Positions 23,065-25,148 of a stretch of DNA of 25,148 nt are shown here, piece after piece. The stretch comes from JALCSJ01 sp036788835 (GTDB lineage: Bacteria; Bacillota; Negativicutes; Acidaminococcales; Acidaminococcaceae). A program made the translations under genes and the position numbers. Every line of letters starts with the position of its first letter. Positions within the stretch are counted from its first letter, which is position 1. The notes under the pieces are model-generated. The model was not told the origin of the DNA. It did not search any database and was given only the letters and a program-made list of their open reading frames with translations. The stretch spans positions 1 to 25,148 of the forward strand of contig DAIQMR010000028.1 of NCBI GenBank assembly GCA_036788835.1, written 5' to 3'.

Positions 23065-23824
23065 ATGAAGTTAATTGTAGGTTTGGGAAATATGGGAAAG
23101 GAATATGCCGGTACCCGCCATAATATAGGATTTATGGTGGCCGATGAGGTGGCTCGCCGCTGGGGCGAGTCTACTTGGCGTACAGGGGATAATGCTCTTT
23201 ACATAGAACATAGAAGACCGGAAAAGGTCCTGCTCATTAAACCTACCACTTTTATGAACCTAAGCGGTATTGCGGTCAGTGATTTCACAGAGTTTTACCA
23301 TATAGAACCGGCTGATATTTTAGTAGTTCAGGATGATTTGGATTTGCCTTGCGGCTTTTTGCGCATTCGCAGGAAGGGTTCCTCCGGGGGACATAATGGT
23401 ATTAAATCCATTACTCAGAATTTGGGAACCGATGAATTTCTCCGGATAAAAATCGGTATCGGTCACCCTGCCCATAATGAGGAAGAGGTTGTTAGGCATG
23501 TCCTTCAACAGTTTTCCACTTTTGAGCAGGATGCTGTTAAAGAGGCTGTGGACAAAGCCGCTTCCGCCGTGGAAATGTGGCTGGAAACCGGTGACATCAA
23601 TAAAATGGCTCAAACTTATAACAGTAAAAAAGTAAAAAAACAAGAAGAAAACAAACAAGAAGAAAACAAACAAGAAGAAAACAAACAAGAAGAAAACAAA
23701 CAAGAAGNNNNNNNNNNNNNNNNNNNNNNNNNNNNNNNNNNNNNNNNNNNNNNNNNNNNNNNNNNNNNNNNNNNNNNNNNNNNNNNNNNNNNNNNNNNNN
23801 NNNNNNNAAAACAAAGAGGACTAG
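23065..23824 (+). CDS. pth: Peptidyl-tRNA hydrolase with repeat tail (interrupted by assembly gap)
   Basis: Pth releases peptides from peptidyl-tRNA that drops off ribosomes. The catalytic core, about 190 residues, is complete: GLGNMGKEY with N9, TRHN with H19, FMNLSG (63-68), QDDLDLP (89-95) and SGGHNG (107-112). TGGAG lies about 6 nt before the ATG at 23065. After residue 192 the protein adds at least four QEENK repeats, then a 100-N gap, then sequence that resumes in repeat phase and would end ENKED at the TAG 23822-23824. The frame across the gap is preserved only if its true length is a multiple of 3, so the end is inferred. Most Pth proteins lack such a tail. Confidence 0.9.
23641..23815 (+). 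repeat. 15-bp tandem repeat encoding QEENK, collapsed at a gap
   Basis: CAAGAAGAAAACAAA occurs four times exactly (23641-23700), with a fifth begun (CAAGAAG). The bases after the gap, AAAACAAA, are exactly the missing remainder of one unit. The true missing length is therefore probably a multiple of 15, including possibly zero. The repeat is the likely cause of the assembly break. Confidence 0.93.
23708..23807. other. Assembly gap of 100 N
   Basis: One hundred Ns, a common placeholder for unknown length. It splits the pth repeat tail. Because 100 is not a multiple of 3 or 15, the given size is unlikely to be real. Confidence 0.98.
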
Positions 23825-23829
23825 ATATT

Positions 23830-25148
23830 ATGGGAAAGCCTTTTTCCTTAAGAAGTTCCAAACATCAACGCCGCAGAGTGGCAGGATTTTGGGAAACAAA
23901 CAGCAATTTCATAATGCCTTTTATCTTGGCCTTTAGCGACTGGCTGGGGATTATTTGTGCAGAAAAAATTGCTTTTCTCTTAAGAAATAGCTTTGTGGCT
24001 CAGTCCGGTGGTCTTTTACATATTTCTTGGTTGAATTCCTATGTAACATTTCCTTTTGTTTTTATGATTTATTTTCAAGTGGCGGAGCTTTATCACAAAC
24101 GCATGCAATTTTGGCAGGTAGTGGAAAAGCTTTTTGCGGCCAGTGTTTATAGTGCTGTAACCATAGTGCTGCTCCTTTATGTTACGAAAATAGCGGAGTC
24201 CACATCGCGTTTATATGTGATGTTACTGTGGGTTTTCGGTTTTGTTTTTGTAACTGTTTTTCGCTATGTTGTGAAAAAAATTCTGGAAATGGCAGGGGTA
24301 CTGCAATTGCCCGTTGTGCTAATAGGGGCGGGCAAGACCGCAGAACTTTTGGTTAAAGCGTTTTCTGAAGATGTGGGCTTGGGCTACCGCATTGTGGGTG
24401 TCCTTGATGATAATGTAGTGGCAGGACATTCTCTAGGTAATGATATTCCTTATTTGGGAACCTTAGCTGAGGCCGAAAAAATCATTCGCCGGACTAGGGT
24501 TGCTGATGTGGTTATAGCCGTTCCGGGTCTTTCCACTAAAGCTTTGAGCGAACTGATTTACAGGATTCAGCCTTTAGTGAAAAACCTTTCCTTTGTACCG
24601 GACTTAATCGGTCTGCCTGTAGGCGGTCTGGAAGTGGAGAGCATGTTTAATGAAAAAATGATGCTCTTGAATTTGCATAATAACCTGGCCCATGCTTATA
24701 ATAGAATAATCAAGTTCGTTTTTGATATGGTGCTGACTGTGTTTGGCACTATTTGTATCAGCCCTATTTTGTTGTTCTTGATACTGCTGATTAGATGGGA
24801 TTCATCGGGACCTGTTATTTTTGCTCATAAAAGAATCGGACGTCACGGAAAGCCATTCATGTGTTATAAATTCCGTACCATGTGCGTGGATGCTCAAGAT
24901 AAACTGGAACAATATTTAAAAGTTAACCCTGAGCTGCGCCAAGAGTGGGAAAAAGATTTCAAACTGAAGGATGATCCAAGAATAACCAGAATAGGAAAAT
25001 TCTTGCGGAAAACCAGTCTGGACGAATTGCCGCAAATTTTTAATGTGCTTAAGGGAGAAATGAGCTTAGTGGGACCCAGACCCATTATTAAGGCGGAAAT
25101 TCACAGATATGGAGAATACATCAGTGATTATTTGATGGTCAGGCCGGG
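23830..25148 (+). CDS. WbaP-type undecaprenyl-phosphate sugar phosphotransferase (partial)
   Basis: This enzyme should load a hexose-1-phosphate onto undecaprenyl phosphate at the inner membrane, starting an O-antigen, capsule or exopolysaccharide unit. About 439 residues are visible and the window cuts the 3' end. Hydrophobic helices lie at about 27-48, 70-90, 103-122 and 130-150. A Rossmann-like domain follows (VVLIGAGKTAELL near 161), then a re-entrant helix near 290-318. The catalytic domain has KRIGRHGKPF (about 333) and TSLDELPQIFNVLKGEMSLVG (about 395-415). AAGAGGA lies 9 nt before the ATG, which is 5 nt after the inferred pth stop, so it may be cotranscribed. Galactose versus glucose cannot be decided. 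Confidence 0.9.
   Translation, partial: MGKPFSLRSSKHQRRRVAGFWETNSNFIMPFILAFSDWLGIICAEKIAFLLRNSFVAQSGGLLHISWLNSYVTFPFVFMIYFQVAELYHKRMQFWQVVEKLFAASVYSAVTIVLLLYVTKIAESTSRLYVMLLWVFGFVFVTVFRYVVKKILEMAGVLQLPVVLIGAGKTAELLVKAFSEDVGLGYRIVGVLDDNVVAGHSLGNDIPYLGTLAEAEKIIRRTRVADVVIAVPGLSTKALSELIYRIQPLVKNLSFVPDLIGLPVGGLEVESMFNEKMMLLNLHNNLAHAYNRIIKFVFDMVLTVFGTICISPILLFLILLIRWDSSGPVIFAHKRIGRHGKPFMCYKFRTMCVDAQDKLEQYLKVNPELRQEWEKDFKLKDDPRITRIGKFLRKTSLDELPQIFNVLKGEMSLVGPRPIIKAEIHRYGEYISDYLMVRP

Noticed and set aside
23641..23707. CRISPR-like array
   Set aside because: The 15-bp units are contiguous with no spacers and encode an in-frame pentapeptide.
23320..23861. Minus-strand frames with repeated FLFVF or SCLFS runs across the N gap
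   Set aside because: They are antisense readings of the pth repeat and gap.

Overview
The window reads as a chromosomal piece of a low-to-medium GC, non-sporulating Firmicute. From about 5.8 to 23.8 kb the gene order is the conserved block known from Bacillus subtilis as yaaO-tmk-holB-yaaT(ricT)-yabB-rsmI-metG-tatD-yabE-rnmV-rsmA-ispE-purR-glmU-prs-pth. The sporulation and accessory genes of that block in Bacillus (yaaQ, yaaR, yabA, abrB, yabG, veg, sspF, spoVG, ctc) are not seen here. That pattern, with a WbaP-type polyprenyl sugar transferase after pth, suggests the Negativicutes, perhaps Acidaminococcaceae. The taxon is an inference and was not tested.

Region 1 (1-5.7 kb) is accessory. 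It holds a complete IS1182-type transposase gene on the minus strand, a haloacid-dehalogenase-like gene divergent from a LysR regulator, tRNA-Ser(GCU) with its own promoter and terminator, an unrecognised exported protein, and a small membrane protein with a potassium-channel-like pore and an atypical filter.

Region 2 (5.8-14.1 kb) is one tightly packed plus-strand operon: Orn/Lys/Arg decarboxylase-family protein (YaaO), thymidylate kinase, DNA polymerase III delta', RicT, tRNA m6A37 methyltransferase, RsmI, MetRS and TatD. Genes overlap by 4 or 8 nt or nearly abut, and a 17-bp-stem terminator closes the unit.

Region 3 (14.1-16.8 kb) starts at a near-consensus promoter preceded by a 17-bp palindrome. 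It encodes an exported G5/3D-domain cell-wall protein, RNase M5 and RsmA. It is followed by a 111-bp element bounded by long complementary ends, and by a shared terminator with the convergent yitT-family gene.

Region 4 (17.8-23.8 kb) carries ispE, a GntR/FCD regulator, purR and glmU, then prs with its own promoter, and pth. Between prs and pth lies a decayed insertion: the last codons of an IS200/IS605 TnpB plus a right-end hairpin, whose edge abuts the pth ribosome-binding site. Pth ends in a pentapeptide tandem repeat interrupted by a 100-N assembly gap. The window ends inside the sugar transferase gene.

The strongest items for follow-up are the TnpB remnant with its possible guide-RNA scaffold (22.9-23.04 kb), the 111-bp structured element after rsmA, the Pth repeat tail and the atypical pore protein. 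I found no complete, clearly novel defence or mobile system.
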